The notes: generated from the sequence alone by a model not told the origin. DNA of 64,000 nt from Papilionanthe hookeriana x Papilionanthe teres (GCA_022702705.1 CM040430.1:68523982-68587981), one strand, 5' to 3'; positions 47,889-57,837 are shown, counted from the first letter of the stretch. Translations and numbers: made by a program.

Positions 47889-49016
47889 ATTTAGGTACCA
47901 ACCTCAGAGTGAGAATCAGAGTTTAAGTATCGACAGAAAAAGGTATGAGAATCAGAATTTAGGTACTGATCTCGAGAGAGTGAGATTTGAAATTTAAGTA
48001 TCAAACCTGAAAGAGAATCGAAATTTAGGTATCAATCTCGGATGAGAGTCGGAATTTAGGTATCGACCTCGAAGGAAGAGAACTGGAATTTAGGTACCAG
48101 TCTCGAAATTTAGAATTGAAATTTAGGTATCAATTCGAAAGAGAATCAAAATTTAGGTATCGATCTCGAATGAGAGTCGGAATTTAGGTACCGACATCGA
48201 AGGAAGAGAACTGGAATTTAGGTACCAGTCTCGGAAATTTAGAATTGAAATTTAGGTATCAATTCAAAAGAGAATCGAAATTTAGGTATCGATCTCGAAT
48301 GAGAGTCGGAATTTAGGTACCGACCTCGAAGGAAGAGAAATGGAATTTAGGTTCCAGTCTCGAAAATTTAGAATTGAAATTTAGGTATCAATTCGAAAGA
48401 GAATCGAAATTTAGGTATCGATCTCAAATGAGAGTCAGAATTTAGGTACCGACCTCTAATGAAGAGAACTAGAATTTAGGTACCAGTCTCAGAAATTTAG
48501 AATTGAAATTTAGGTATCAATTCAAAAGAGAGTCAAAATTTAGGTATTGATCTCGAATGAGAGTCGGAATTTAGGTACCAACCTCGAAGGAAGAGAACTG
48601 GAATTTAGGTACCAGTCTCAGAAATTTAGAATTGAAATTTAGGTATCAATTCGAAAGAGAATCGAAATTTAGGTATCGATCTCGAATGAGATTCGGAATT
48701 TAGGTACCGATCTCGAAGGAAGAGAATTGGAATTAAGTTACTAGTCTCAGAAATTTAGAATTAAAATTTAGGTATCAATTCGAAAGAGAATCGAAATTTA
48801 GGTATCGATCTCGAATGAGAGTCGGAATTTTGGTACCGACCTCGAAGGAAGAGAACTGGAATTTAGGTATCAGTCTCAGAAAATTTAGAATTGAAATTTA
48901 GGTATTAATTTGAAAGAGAATGAAAATTTAGGTATCGATCTCGAATGAGAGTCTGAATTTAGGTACCGATCTCGAAGGAAGATAACTGGAATTTAGGTAC
49001 CAGTCTCGAAAATTTA
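47889..49016 (+). repeat. 129-bp higher-order tandem repeat
   Basis: About eight and a half copies of a 129-bp unit; one landmark (GAATCGAAATTTAGG) recurs at 48272, 48401, 48530, 48659 and 48788. Each unit consists of four 31-36-bp subrepeats with the core GAATTTAGGTA(C/T)C, followed by CGA, AGT or AAT. The first subrepeats (47889-48100) are more diverged. Tandem repeats of this sort are known in the untranslated regions of Tat/Ogre-type elements, so it probably belongs to one of the two elements here. Confidence 0.9.
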
Positions 49017-49803
49017 ATGGGAAATGGAAACTGGTTCCATTCTCGAAGATTTATCTGTATGAAGAGGGACCCAATCCCAAGCCATCAGAACCAAATAGAA
49101 CAAAGTTCAAGGCTCCGTGTCAATAGAACTAGTCGATCATCTAAGACACAACAACAAGAGAATTGAAAGGAGCTGATAAGTGTACAAGCTGAAAAAACTT
49201 GAATTAACGACAAGTCGAAGAGAATATTCAAATTTCAAAAGAGTTTCAAACAGATTTCAACTGAGGAAAGAACTGAAAGGTTTGAATCAGAGGATTCAGA
49301 TCGGAATTCAATTTGAGATTTAGATTCGTTTTGTTTGTCCTTTAACAATCCCATTTTTTATTTTTGTGTTGTTTATTTAGTGTTCATGTGAATTTGAAGT
49401 TCATTTTAATATTCTGATTTTTAGGAAAAGTTCTCATTTATTTTCTTTTCTTTCCTCTTCTTCGTTCAAAGTTCATTTAACTCTAATGGCGTTTCCCAGT
49501 CAATTTGTACAAAATGAGGTGAAGGCAAAATATGATGTAGTCATTTTCATTCCAAATTGCTGAAAATACATCATACAACTTGATCTAATCATGATGACAT
49601 TTTCCTCGAAAATTTTATGTCTCATACAATCCATGTAAATCCAAAACGGATTGTGTAAGATTTTTGTTGATCCATCCAAAAGTGTCTGTCAAAAATCCAT
49701 GTCTGAATAGTCAAAAACATGGGCAATAACATCACCTTCCAAACCACCCTTGGCAGGAATGTCGCATGGATGTGCATTGGAGGTGTGCTATTTCCCATGT
49801 AAC
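49017..49803. other. Junction between the repeat block and the Tat 3' ORF
   Basis: Holds a 28-nt pyrimidine tract on the + strand (49436-49463) that would be a polypurine tract on the - strand, an ATG-led + strand reading frame (49485, MAFPSQFVQNEVKAKYDVV) of about 26 codons before a stop, and a hairpin ACAATCC...GGATTGT (49627-49655). I cannot tell which element each piece belongs to. Confidence 0.4.
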
Positions 49804-51295
49804 TCATAGCTCGTAGGGCCGGAGACTCTCCAATTCTAGATCTGGCTGAAAGTGGTAAGGCGTTTTTCTGTCGTCCATTCTTCTAAAAGTAACTGAGATC
49901 CGCTCCATAGGCACTCCTGGAATGCAACGCTTCGCAATGTCTGCTCCGTTTCCTTTTAACACCAGGACGGAACCTACCGGTAGTGGTATCTCCACCGGCC
50001 CTCGGAACTCACCGGGGCCTGCAATCCGGAGGTTAGATCCGAACATGATGTTGCACTGGTTGACGAATGATATTGTGCAGAAGGGTCTAACAAAGTCATG
50101 ATGGTCTATATGCGGAGGTATGCAGTCGCCTTCCTTGTAGATGTTAATAATGCAGCTGTTGGGTATGCAATCTGCAGGCAGTACCCTCCATGTTATCATC
50201 CTTTTCAGCATTCTTTTAATGATTCTTGGCATCGGATCCACCTCACTGCGACGGAGTATCCCTGGTGGATTTCCTTTTCTGTCTATGGAAAAATTGTAGC
50301 AACATTCGCATTGGATTGTAACTCTTCCTTTTCCCGGCATCCATCTTCGGGGTTCTGAATATGTCTTTTCTCTCAGGCGGCCAGCTCGACCCATTTTCTG
50401 CAATTCAAGGATGCAATCTACAATTTGTTGTTGCTCATAGTATGAGAAAACATCTGTATGCAGCTCGAGGCCTTCCAAGATGTTGACCCTCTTGTTTCCA
50501 ATTCTTTCATATTATTCAAAGGTTTTCTTCTCAACTAATTGCATTTTCTCCAGCTCGTATTTCGGGGTTATCTGAAGTCCTCGGTGTCTAGTAACATATT
50601 GCGGGATGTATGGCTCAACCCCAGCACGTTCTTCTGCATGTGTCGGTTCCTCGGGGAAATTCTCCGTAGGGACATCCTCCGGGGTTGCTTTCGCAACACG
50701 ACTCTTCGGATCCGTTACATATGCTCGGCGTCGAGGTACTGACTTTATTTCTGCTTTTCTTGGTGTTTCATTTATCTGTTCCGACCTTCTTCGAGTTGAC
50801 TTTCTTCTTTGTGGCTCCTGACAAACCGATCTCCTTGGAGAATTTTCACTAACGGTATCCACTGTCTATTTATGTTGATCTTCTGCTAACTTGGTCAACA
50901 TTTTGCGAATGCGACAATTCTTATTTCTTTGTTGGGTAGCAGTGAGAGTAGCTCTCCTTACTCCTTGAATTTCTGCGGGCGCGGAGCTGACAAGCCTACC
51001 CTCTATTGTGGCAACCACGGACTTAATTTTCTTATCTTCTCCGGTTGTATGCGCGGCGTTTGCTTTTCTTTTCTTGTTGCCGGATTGGTGGCTCGGGCCA
51101 CCCATTTTCATCACTGTCTGGCTGTGAAGTTCTTCTCGATCAACTGGGATCCAATCATTTTCTTCGTATTGTAAGCCGGCTGGTGTGAAGTCCGAGTCAA
51201 TCTCTATCACTGCTCCATCCCTCACCCTCTTTTCATCAAGTGCTAGACTCACGCCATTTCTAAAGTTTAGAACCAACCGCCCGTTCAACATTTCC
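49804..51295 (-). pseudogene. Tat element 3' ORF: AlkB-like 2OG-Fe(II) dioxygenase (ALKBH9/10-like)
   Basis: One frame of about 496 codons from the ATG at 51291 to the TGA at 49804, interrupted by TAG (50866-50868) and TAA (50512-50514). The N-terminal 270 residues are polar with basic clusters (NKKRKANAA, RRKSTRRR), possibly a nuclear signal, and match nothing I know. The C-terminal 224 codons are an AlkB domain close to plant ALKBH9/10 RNA N6-methyladenosine demethylases: YSEPRRWMPGKGRVTIQ, NPPGI, CIPPHIDHHDFVRPF with the iron-binding His-x-Asp, LPVGSVLVLKGNGAD and RISVTFR for 2-oxoglutarate. The distal iron ligand is Arg (IAKRCIP; family His), a single-base change that should abolish activity. 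It lies 318 bp after integrase on the same strand and just after a splice acceptor, so it is part of the element and not a host gene hit by chance. Confidence 0.85.
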
Positions 51296-51311
51296 CTGTG
51301 AAAAAAGCAGG
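51296..51311 (-). promoter_or_regulatory. Candidate splice acceptor for the AlkB-like ORF
   Basis: On the - strand: CCTGCTTTTTTCACAG followed by GGAAATG, so the ATG comes 5 nt after the AG. A pyrimidine-rich, TTCTTAG-containing stretch precedes it. It would allow the 3' ORF to be expressed from a spliced RNA, as retroviral env is. A donor cannot be identified because the 5' leader is missing. Confidence 0.55.
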
Positions 51312-51618
51312 GAAAGGATCGGGGGCTGTACTAAGAACAAGAACAATAAGAAAAAACACTTAAAAATTTTTATTCACTTCTTTTAAATTTAAAGGAAGTA
51401 GGAAGAGATGAGAAAATATCAGGAATGAATGGATTTAAGAGGAAAGATTGACATGTTATTATTATGATTTCCCATGTTTTCTTTTTAACATTTTCGTTGA
51501 TGAGATTTTTTTTATCATCCATTTTATTTTGTTTTGGGTCCGGACCCGATCACAAAGTGATTACTTCACCCGTGTTTCTAGGGATAAGATTTTACTTTAG
51601 AGGCCACCCTTCGAAACA
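51312..51618 (-). other. Spacer between integrase and the AlkB-like ORF
   Basis: AT-rich, without an ORF, starting with a GGGTCCGGACCC palindrome (51536-51547) soon after the integrase stop. It holds the pyrimidine-rich approach to the splice acceptor. Confidence 0.5.
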
Positions 51619-53181
51619 TCAGGTTGCGTAATACTTCTTTAAATACTGTCCATTGATTGGAAGCATGGGTTGTTCTCCACGGCAATCCACCAGTTGGTAG
51701 GAACCTCCCGAGTAGACTGTCTCGACCACGAACGACCCTTCCCATGTTGGTTCAAACTTACCTCCTATCTTGCGGTGTGCAGGAATAGGTCTTCTGAGAA
51801 CCAAAACTAAGTCACCGACTTTGAAAGTTCTTGGGCGGACCAGTTTATCATGGGCCTGGATCATCTTGGCCTGATACGGTTCCAAATTCTCATCGTGCTG
51901 AAAGTCTTTTCCCTCCCAAGCTTTCCAATTCTTCCGAGTAGTAGTCCGGCATTTTCTTCGTAGTGATCTTTTACGCAACTGCAATTCGGAGTGACGGAAG
52001 CCGAACTTCAGGGGAAAGACAGCCTCGGACCCGTACACTAAAGCGTAAGGTGTAGACTGAGTAGGAGTCCTAAAAGTCGTCCTGTAGGCCCATAAGGCTT
52101 CTAACAACTTCTCGTGCCAATTTCTCTTGTAGTCGTCCAAAGTTTTCTTTAAAATTTGAATGAGAGTTTTATTAAAAGCCTCGGCCAAGCTGTTTTCTCT
52201 TGGGTAGTAGATCGTTGAGTATCGCCAATCAATCCCGTGTCTTCTGACAAAATTGTTGATCTTTATACTTTTGAATGCAGACCCATTATCTGAAATGATC
52301 CTGCACGGTACCCCAAAACGGTAGACAACTTGGTTCTTGAAAAACTGTAGCATGTGGTGTACCTTCACTTCTTTGAGTGGTATAGCTTCTGCCCATTTAG
52401 AAAAGTAGTTTGTAGCTGCAAGAATGAAGCGGTGTCCTCTTGAAGAAGGCGGTTCTATCGGACCCACTATATCTGTGCGCCAACACTCAAATGGCCACGA
52501 CGCGATTGTCGGATGTAGCACATTTGGAGGTTGGTGTAGAACCACTCCGTGCACTTGGCACTGGTGACAACTTTTGGCGACCTTCATGCAGTCGATCATC
52601 ATTGAGGGCCAGTAGTACCCTAGTCTTTTAATCTTCATTTTCATTTTTGGACCCGACTGATGAGCGCCACAAAGTCTTGAATGCACTTCTTTGACAATTT
52701 CACAAGCCTCGGACCAGCTCAGGCATCTTAGCCACATCTGATCAAAAGACCATCTGTATAATGTATTGTTTATTAATGCGTAAGACAGAGTTCTTTTCTT
52801 GATTTGATGGGCTAACGACTTATCGTCAGGCAGGTTTCCTGTCTGCAAGTAGTCTATTAATGGCTGCCGCCAATCTTCTGTATTTTTTTTCACTATTGCA
52901 ATTGTTTCTTCTACTTTTTCTTCTGATTGGTATATTGTATCCATGTCGAGTTGTGATAGGATCCGTCGTCCCTGAACTAACATTTCAACTGAGTTATCCT
53001 GTAAGCAAGCAAATTCCTTTGCAAGGCGGGCTAACGCATCTGCAAGAACATTTTCTTTTCTAGGAATCTTGTAGATTGTTACGTTTGGAATTTGTTCCAA
53101 CAATTTCATGGCGTACTGAAAGTACTGTTTGAGCCTTGGCTTTAAAATTCTGTACTGTCCGGCGACCTGTTGAATGATCAA
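51619..53181 (-). CDS. Tat element: RNase H end and integrase
   Basis: 520 codons without a stop, the best-preserved part of this pol. Residues 1-60 complete the archaeal-type RNase H (KENVLADALARLA). The HHCC zinc site is His167, His174, Cys205, Cys208. The catalytic triad is Asp237 (WRTDIVG), Asp298 (ISDNG) and Glu334 (LAEAFN), giving the exact D,D-35-E spacing. The C-terminal region 440-520 has the GPY/F-like WEGSFVV, with Ser for Pro. There is no chromodomain, as expected for Tat. Integrase inserts the cDNA copy into the genome. The frame continues upstream only past a TAG, so the listed start is not a true translation start. Confidence 0.88.
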   Translation of the reverse strand: MIIQQVAGQYRILKPRLKQYFQYAMKLLEQIPNVTIYKIPRKENVLADALARLAKEFACLQDNSVEMLVQGRRILSQLDMDTIYQSEEKVEETIAIVKKNTEDWRQPLIDYLQTGNLPDDKSLAHQIKKRTLSYALINNTLYRWSFDQMWLRCLSWSEACEIVKEVHSRLCGAHQSGPKMKMKIKRLGYYWPSMMIDCMKVAKSCHQCQVHGVVLHQPPNVLHPTIASWPFECWRTDIVGPIEPPSSRGHRFILAATNYFSKWAEAIPLKEVKVHHMLQFFKNQVVYRFGVPCRIISDNGSAFKSIKINNFVRRHGIDWRYSTIYYPRENSLAEAFNKTLIQILKKTLDDYKRNWHEKLLEALWAYRTTFRTPTQSTPYALVYGSEAVFPLKFGFRHSELQLRKRSLRRKCRTTTRKNWKAWEGKDFQHDENLEPYQAKMIQAHDKLVRPRTFKVGDLVLVLRRPIPAHRKIGGKFEPTWEGSFVVETVYSGGSYQLVDCRGEQPMLPINGQYLKKYYAT

Positions 53182-54129
53182 CTGAGAATCTCCCTAGATG
53201 TTGATGTCGTTATTCCCATCCGAATGGTTAATTCCAGTCTTATTATGAGGGCTTCGTATTCTGCCTCGTTGTTTGTACACGGTTTTGTTAAGTGGTAGGA
53301 GTATCTTAACATTCCCCGCTCCGGTGTTATAAAGATTAGTCCGTTTCTTGCCTTACCGGGAACTATCGTTTGCAATTCTTTGTTCTTCTGTGATGAGGAC
53401 GCACCGTCAAAGTATAATTCCCAACGTCAATCATCAGGGTCTTCTAGGCTCATTATCTACTCGTCAGGCAAATCATCGTCGAGAGGCAAATCTGCTGGTA
53501 AAGGGTGTGCTGTAAGGAAGTCTGCTAGGACTTGTCCCTTTACAGCGCGAAGAGGAATGAAATTTATGTCGAATTGTAATAGTATCATCGACCACCTGGC
53601 AAGTCTGCCAGAAAGCGTCGGTCGGGTCATGAAGTATTGCAACAGATTAACTCTCGAAATAAGGTTGACCTTATGAGAAAGCATGTAATGCCTGAGCTTT
53701 TGAGCGGCGAAGATCAGGGCCTAACAATGTTTTTCAATCGGAGGATACTTTACTTCCGTCGAGATTAGATGACGACTTAGATAGTAGAGAGCGTTTTCTT
53801 TTCCCTCGTCATTGACCTAGGCAAGCAGGGCTCCAAGGGAGTCGTCTAAAGCCGCGGTATATAGTATCAACGGTCTACCTGAGACTGGGGCTGCTAAGAC
53901 AGGAGGTGTCATTAAATATTGCTTAACGTCCTTGAAAGCCCGCTGGCATTTCTCATCCCAAACGAATTTAGTGTCCTTTTTAACTAATGCCGAGAAGGAC
54001 TAACACCTACCTGACAAGTTCGAGATAAAGCGTCGAAGATATGCCAACTTCCCTTGAAAGGATCGTAGTTGTTTTAAAGTTTTTGGAGGAGGCATTTCTA
54101 AAATAGCTTTAATCTTCTCCGGATCGATT
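53182..54129 (-). pseudogene. Tat element: end of RT, RNase H and start of second RNase H
   Basis: The second, archaeal-type RNase H shows YFDGASS (about 53415), TNNEAEYEALI (about 53265) and, after a TAG, GDSQLIIQQV (about 53190): the Asp-Glu-Asp set is kept but split by the stop. Upstream, 53457-53684 is the connection that follows the first RNase H (RVNLLQYFMTRPTLSGRLARW, ADFLTAHPLP). Between 53700 and 54130 the RT thumb and first RNase H are readable only in pieces with stops. Confidence 0.75.
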
Positions 54130-55050
54130 TCAATCTCGCGATGTCAGACAACAAATCCTAAGAATTTCCCGGAGGTGATGCCGAAAGGCGCATTTCAAGG
54201 GATTCATCTTAAGGTTGTATTGTCTTAGTCGCTCGAAAACAATTCTCAAATCATACAGGTGATCTACTTTTAGTTTGCTTTTGATGACCACATCATCCAC
54301 GTAGCACTCGACTTGGTTGTGAATGAGATCATCAAAAGTCTTCGTCATTGCTCTTTGGTATGTTGCTCCTGTGTTCTTTAGTCGGAATGGCATTACTGTG
54401 TAGCAGTATACTCAAATTGGTGTTCTGAAGGCTGTGAGCTTTTCATCTTCTGGAGCCATCTTTATCTGGTTGTATCCCGACGATCCATCCATGAAAGAGA
54501 AGACTTTATGTGTTGAAGCGATGTTGATCATCAATTCTGGGATTGGTAGTGGAAATTCATCCTTTGGACATGCTTTATTCAAATCTCTGAAATCCACGCA
54601 GATTCTGATCTGACCATTCTTCTTTCTGACTGGTACCACGTTGGCTAACCAAGTTGGGTATTATTCTTCACGGACAAATTTAGCGTCTATTAGCTTCTTA
54701 ACTTCGGCTATTACTTGTTGCTCTATTTCTAGACGCATTCTTCTGGGGGCTTGTCTAACTGGAACAACAGTGGGATCTACTCCTAGCCTGTGAACTGCGA
54801 CTTCTGGAGCTAATCCTGGCATTTCGTCGTAGCTCCAAGCAAAACAGTCCTTAAATTCCCTTAATAGCTTGATTATGTCTTCAGAGTATTCTTTATTGAG
54901 TAAGGATCTAACAAAGGTAGGCCTAGGCTCTTTGCTAGTACCTAAGTTAACTTCTGTTAACTCGTCTATTGTAGATTTGATTTCTTCCTCGAATTCTGGT
55001 GGAGCGTCGTCGATTGGTAGATCCTCAAGATCTTCTGAGCTTCCAAGCAC
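54130..55050 (-). pseudogene. Tat element: reverse transcriptase
   Basis: Three pieces of one RT: 55050-54661 (FKDCFAWSYDEMPGLAP, then VPVRQAPRRM), 54639-54412 (MVPVRKKNGQIRICVDFRDLN, then FMDGSSGYNQI with the first catalytic Asp) and 54393-54130 (ATYQRAMTKTFDD and the active site YVDD). Stops sit at the joins. The catalytic residues are intact, so decay is by stops and not by active-site loss. Confidence 0.85.
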
Positions 55051-55202
55051 TCTTTATTAGGTTCGCAAGTGGCAACCAAGCAAAATCTCATATCATCAAC
55101 TGATCCTACTGTGCCGAATCTAAGACCATGTTTTGAATTAAGAGGCCGACCAACATTATTCCATAATTTTTCAAAGTGTTGTGATTGGCCTTTTGTCCAT
55201 TG

Positions 55203-56212
55203 TCAAGGTAAGACACCACGTTGAATTAAATTTTGAACACAGAGAGAGTACAACTCAAAAGGTAGTTCCATTAATTCAGATGAAGTAACATCTTCAAATT
55301 GTACATCTTTTTCAGTATTTGAAGAAGAAGCACCACGGTAAAACTTGATTGGTTTAGTACCACCACCATGCACTTCCTTGACCACCATACCCTCGATCTT
55401 ATTAGAATGGATCGGGGTCATGGTCATAGTATGTACATAATGGATAATCTTCTCGTACATTGAATTATATTCTTCATTCTTTTCATCTTCGAGAGAAATC
55501 TTGAATTGTGGTTCCTTCTGACTTATTGTCGCTGCTTCTTTCTCAATTTCTTCTTCTTCTTCGGAACTGTTCTCCCAATCAACATCGATGACCAGTTTCT
55601 TCTGTCCAACTGTTCCAACGTTTCTTCCACGTCCTCGTCCCCGGCCTCGACCTCGGGTGTGAGTTCTGGAGAAATCTTCACCATCTCGCCGTAAGGGAGT
55701 GGTGAGTAACTGTTGGACTAGAACTTCAGGTTCTTCATCATCTCGAATTTCTTTTGCTTCATTTGGTAAGGTATTTCTGGAAAAGATTATTTTCTTCGGA
55801 GGCGCGTAGTAGGCCGCATCTTCATGAATTCCAATCTCGTGTACGAACAATGGTTGCAAGTCACCTTTGATACACTATTCTCCTCCTTCGTAATACTTTA
55901 TGCACTGGTGCAAAGATGACGGTACCATCCGGTTTTCATGGATCCATGGCCGACCCAGTAGAGCATTGAACGATGTCTCAGAATCAATTATGTGGAATTT
56001 TGCGGTTGTCTTTGCTAAATCACCGGTCTTCATTAGTAGTGTTATCGATCAAAGAGCTCTTTCTCCTTTTTGATTGAAGCCTTTTAATAGCATCTTGTCT
56101 GCTTCAAGCTCGCGAGCATCAATTTCCAAATAAGCTAGCGTCCAAAGATTCATTATGTTGATTGATGCTCCCGGATCAACCAACAGTTTGGAGAGCTGAT
56201 TACAGAAAAATA
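55203..56212 (-). pseudogene. Tat element: protease and RG-rich linker
   Basis: The aspartic protease is read from 56212 (LVDPGASINIMN active site at about 56180, ALLGRPWIHE near 55950), with a TAG at about 55876 in the same frame. The 218-codon frame that follows (55859-55203) has a short (RG)n stretch, acidic EEEEE tracts and no known domain, and leads to RT. The protease start and all of Gag are lost to element 4. Confidence 0.75.
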
Positions 56213-56377
56213 TGTTAAGAAATTCATACCTTATTTTTTATGAAATTGCACTTTAAAGAAAGGTATTTTCTTTATTTTATTCCAGGAACAAAGATTTATA
56301 AGTGATGGAAGAAAAAAAGCATAAAATAGAGCAAATTTGGATAAAAAAGGAAGAAATAAATGCAAAATGAACTAAGT

Positions 56378-56565
56378 CGCCGACGGCGAAATCGAGCCCG
56401 CCGACGGTGAGATTATAAAGAGAATTTCTTAAAGGTTTGCAACTACCTCGCCGACAACGAGCCCGAGCCCGCCGACAGCGAGATTGCACGGTTTGAAGAC
56501 CTTCTAGAAGCCCCGCTGACGGCGAGGTCGTTTCTCACCGACGGCGAGACCGTTCAAAATGTCAG
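56378..56565 (+). promoter_or_regulatory. Element 4 LTR: array of GC palindromes with DRE-type cores
   Basis: Repeated (T/C)(C/T)CGCCGACGGCGA-like sites: GCCGAC at about 56379, 56400, 56450 and 56471, ACCGAC at about 56539, all on one strand within 170 bp. RCCGAC is the core bound by plant DREB/CBF factors. It lies 70-250 bp upstream of the TATA box, where enhancer sites of the LTR promoter are expected. Binding is inferred from the motif only. Confidence 0.55.
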
Positions 56566-56629
56566 ATACATTGAACCTGGACGCTTTTTGAAGAGGTGCT
56601 TAAGTACCCCTTGGACCTTTATCTACCTC

Positions 56630-56637
56630 TATAAATA
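56630..56637 (+). promoter_or_regulatory. Element 4 LTR: TATA box
   Basis: CTCTATAAATAGAGG, a strong plant TATA box placed between the palindrome array and the transcribed part of the LTR. Confidence 0.7.
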
Positions 56638-57760
56638 GAGGATGAATTTTAGTATGTAGTGTGTCTATTTTAGGAGTCTTAGAGTATTCTATTAGTGTGC
56701 TTTTGAGTCTAAGTTGAAGTTTAGTGTGAGTAAGTGTAAGTAGTGAGTTAAGAAGTGTGCTTATACTTGGAAGGAAAAGTCAAAGGAACTTCGAGGAGTA
56801 CTGCTTGGGAGGAAATTGAGATAAGTATCTTTGTTTATTGTTGTTAACTTTAAATGAAATCCATGCTTTCTTTAATTCCCATGCATTACGAGTAGTTTTC
56901 TTAGTCTTTCTCCTTGTTTATGAAATTATGTGAATTGATGAAATTAAATAGAAGTGCTCTAATATATTAAAATAAATTGTGATAATCTTTTACTTAAAAC
57001 TTAATTTACGTTCAATCTGGCCAATTGAATTGTTAAAATATGTTGAATTATCAACTATAGTAAAGATTACATCCAATATTCAGGGAAGTCAAAAGCCTTA
57101 TAAGGAGGGTGCAAATAAATAGGGAAATATTATTTATCGGACGTAAAATTGGACATTTTAGTGTGACAGACTAAAATATTCAATTTGGTCCTATTGTTTG
57201 AGAGCTGAAGTGTAGATGTTAGCCCTCGAGGTGAGGGGAACGTGGGAGCTACGAAGTGGCGACCAATATCCTCCCGACCTAGCCGCGAGATTCGGTAATC
57301 AAGCATAAGACTAGTCAATGTTCTTTGCACCTGGACCAAAGGGTAAAGAATATGAATGCTCCTATTTGTCACATTACAATAAAAAATTTTATTTGAATTC
57401 ATCATTCACTTAAGTTTCTAAAAACAAGGGGAAGGATACTTTTTCTAAAATCTTTAAATCAACTTTATTTAAAGCATTAGTTTACATTAGATCGCTTTAG
57501 TTAAGTATTCTAATTTATGTATACTATAATAGTAGGTAAATCCTTTAAATTTAGCTGTTACAAATCTTTTAAAACTTCCCTGTGGGATCGATAACCAGGA
57601 CTCCACTAGAGCCCTGTATTACTTGATACGATACGTATACTTGCATAGAATCCACATTATACATTCCATCATAAAATTAAATATATATATATATTAAGCA
57701 GGATCAATTTTTTTGGTGCCGTTGCTATTTTTGTAAACATTAAAAAGTGGGTCAAGTTTT

Positions 57761-57780
57761 TGGCGCCGTTGCCGGGGAAG
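57761..57780 (+). promoter_or_regulatory. Element 4: primer-binding site
   Basis: TGGCGCCGTTGCCGGGGAAG, the exact Athila-type site. A diverged copy of the LTR end plus site (GGATCA...TTGGTGCCGTTGCT) lies 48 bp upstream at 57701-57726. Confidence 0.88.
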
Positions 57781-57837
57781 TAAAGAAATTATTTACTAAA
57801 GTAACGGACTATTTTAAAATTTATTTTACAAAATTGT

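Larger units (their letters stand above)
49804..56212 (-). mobile_element. Tat-lineage Ty3/gypsy element with AlkB-like 3' ORF (5' part cut by element 4)
   Basis: Reading from 56212 downward: protease, linker, RT, RNase H, second (archaeal-type) RNase H, integrase, a 320-bp gap, then the AlkB-like ORF. The two RNase H domains and the sequence style place it in the Tat (Ogre/Retand) clade. Gag and the 5' LTR are absent because element 4 is inserted in the protease. The continuation should lie beyond 64000. Several stops and frameshifts make it inactive. Confidence 0.8.
56213..57754 (+). mobile_element. Element 4: 5' LTR (Athila-type, CTCGCC subfamily)
   Basis: About 1.54 kb; starts near TGTTAAGAAATTC (56213) in the Tat protease and ends GGGTCA before the primer-binding site. 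It shares landmarks with the other LTRs (GGTTAGG-like, GATCGATAACC, ACGATACGTATACTTGCATAG). A palindrome array at 56378-56560 contains five RCCGAC cores and is followed by TATAAATA (56630-56637). Its 3' LTR lies outside the window, so the 5' boundary is approximate. Confidence 0.78.

Noticed and set aside
47889..49016. CRISPR-like regular repeat
   Set aside because: Repeats are contiguous, with no unique spacers, and the setting is a plant retrotransposon. It is an ordinary tandem repeat.
49804..50478. Free-standing host ALKBH gene
   Set aside because: Same strand as, and close to, integrase. It is one continuous frame with an upstream non-ALKBH region beginning at a splice acceptor, without introns or a promoter of its own.
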